A stretch of DNA of 64,000 bases, from positions 915,859-979,858 of the forward strand of contig JAMPHF010000001.1 in NCBI GenBank assembly GCA_023663525.1, in the 5' to 3' direction. The position numbers and the translations under genes are program-made. Numbering within the stretch: the first letter of the stretch is position 1; each line of letters begins with the position of its first letter. Source of the stretch: Bacteroides sp. GTDB taxonomy: Bacteria > Bacteroidota > Bacteroidia > Bacteroidales > Muribaculaceae. This document shows, piece after piece, positions 63,928 through 64,000 of this stretch. The notes under the pieces are model-generated. The model was not told where the DNA came from. It saw only the letters and a list, made by a program, of their open reading frames with translations, and did no database searches.

Positions 63928-64000
63928 TTAAGAGTAAGTTTTAATCTTTTTTTCCAGCTCCTTAACGCGTTCATAGAGCGAAGCGAGCTTCTTGACATAC
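63928..64000 (-). CDS. lpxD: UDP-3-O-acylglucosamine N-acyltransferase LpxD, C-terminal end
   Basis: Only the last 23 residues are in the window (YVKKLASLYERVKELEKK and five more), with the stop at 63928-63930. The helical, charged end and the position 5 bp before lpxC-fabZ fit the C-terminal helix of LpxD. The rest lies beyond the right edge of the window. Confidence 0.75.
   Translation of the reverse strand, partial: YVKKLASLYERVKELEKKIKTYS

Overview
The window is a stretch of chromosome from a gut-type Bacteroidales bacterium, most likely of the Muribaculaceae or a close relative. Evidence for the order: SusC/SusD genes, fused SecDF and LpxC-FabZ proteins, a NUDIX-type AraR, Bacteroidota-only families (DUF4494, DUF3822, DUF4492), and promoters of the Bacteroidota form TTTG - 19 to 21 bp - TAnnTTTG upstream of many genes. 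The family-level placement is inferred from gene content and moderate GC, not from a marker gene. There are no rRNA genes, CRISPR arrays, transposases, integrases or phage genes; one tRNA (Gly, CCC anticodon) is present.

Layout. 0-7.3 kb: an L-arabinose operon (mutarotase, sodium symporter, AraR-like regulator, isomerase AraA, ribulokinase AraB), without araD. 7.4-13.2 kb, minus strand: yraN, obg, then an operon of DUF4494, yggS and three nucleotide-sugar genes of the legionaminic/sialic acid type (NeuC/LegG-like, NeuA/LegF-like, CBS-nucleotidyltransferase). 13.4-16.5 kb: a DUF805 gene and an AT-rich TdeIII-type restriction-modification pair. 16.7-23.2 kb: DUF3822-rsmD, tonB-exbD-exbB-pdxJ on the minus strand, and a translationally coupled ACT-like/NAD kinase/YgjP-peptidase set. 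23.2-33.8 kb: a glycan-uptake locus (SusC, SusD, SusE-like, SusF-like) behind a long structured leader, followed by a separately transcribed GH51 arabinofuranosidase. 34.0-36.7 kb: an AT-rich lipoprotein subtilase and a second lipoprotein that is a free-standing copy of that enzyme's pro-region. 36.8-39.1 kb: a PagL-like barrel protein with a partner lipoprotein. 39.4-50.2 kb: secDF, DUF4492-cydA-cydB, an M18 aminopeptidase, a DUF3298 lipoprotein, acpP-fabF. 50.4-58.9 kb: GH28 polygalacturonase, nitroreductase, a TIGR04076-like protein, tRNA-Gly, MATE, MFS and YeiH transporters, and a pectinesterase. 59.1-64.0 kb: YIP1-like protein, smpB, a lipoprotein plus a probably inactive endonuclease I-like protein, and lpxA, lpxC-fabZ and the end of lpxD.

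How the parts fit. Pectin and arabinan use is a recurring theme: GH28 and CE8 attack homogalacturonan, GH51 releases arabinose, and the arabinose operon imports and phosphorylates it. The GH51 and CE8 promoter regions share the 10-mer AATAGTGTGT, which suggests common control. The envelope is the second theme: lipid A synthesis, a PagL-like protein, SecDF, TonB-ExbBD and many lipoproteins.

The observations most worth following are the subtilase with its stand-alone pro-region lipoprotein, the endonuclease I-like pseudoenzyme coupled to a lipoprotein, two arrays of a 7-bp repeat (one arranged as a large inverted repeat), and long expanded inverted repeats in the gaps between convergent genes. 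All calls rest on reading the sequence; no database search was run.
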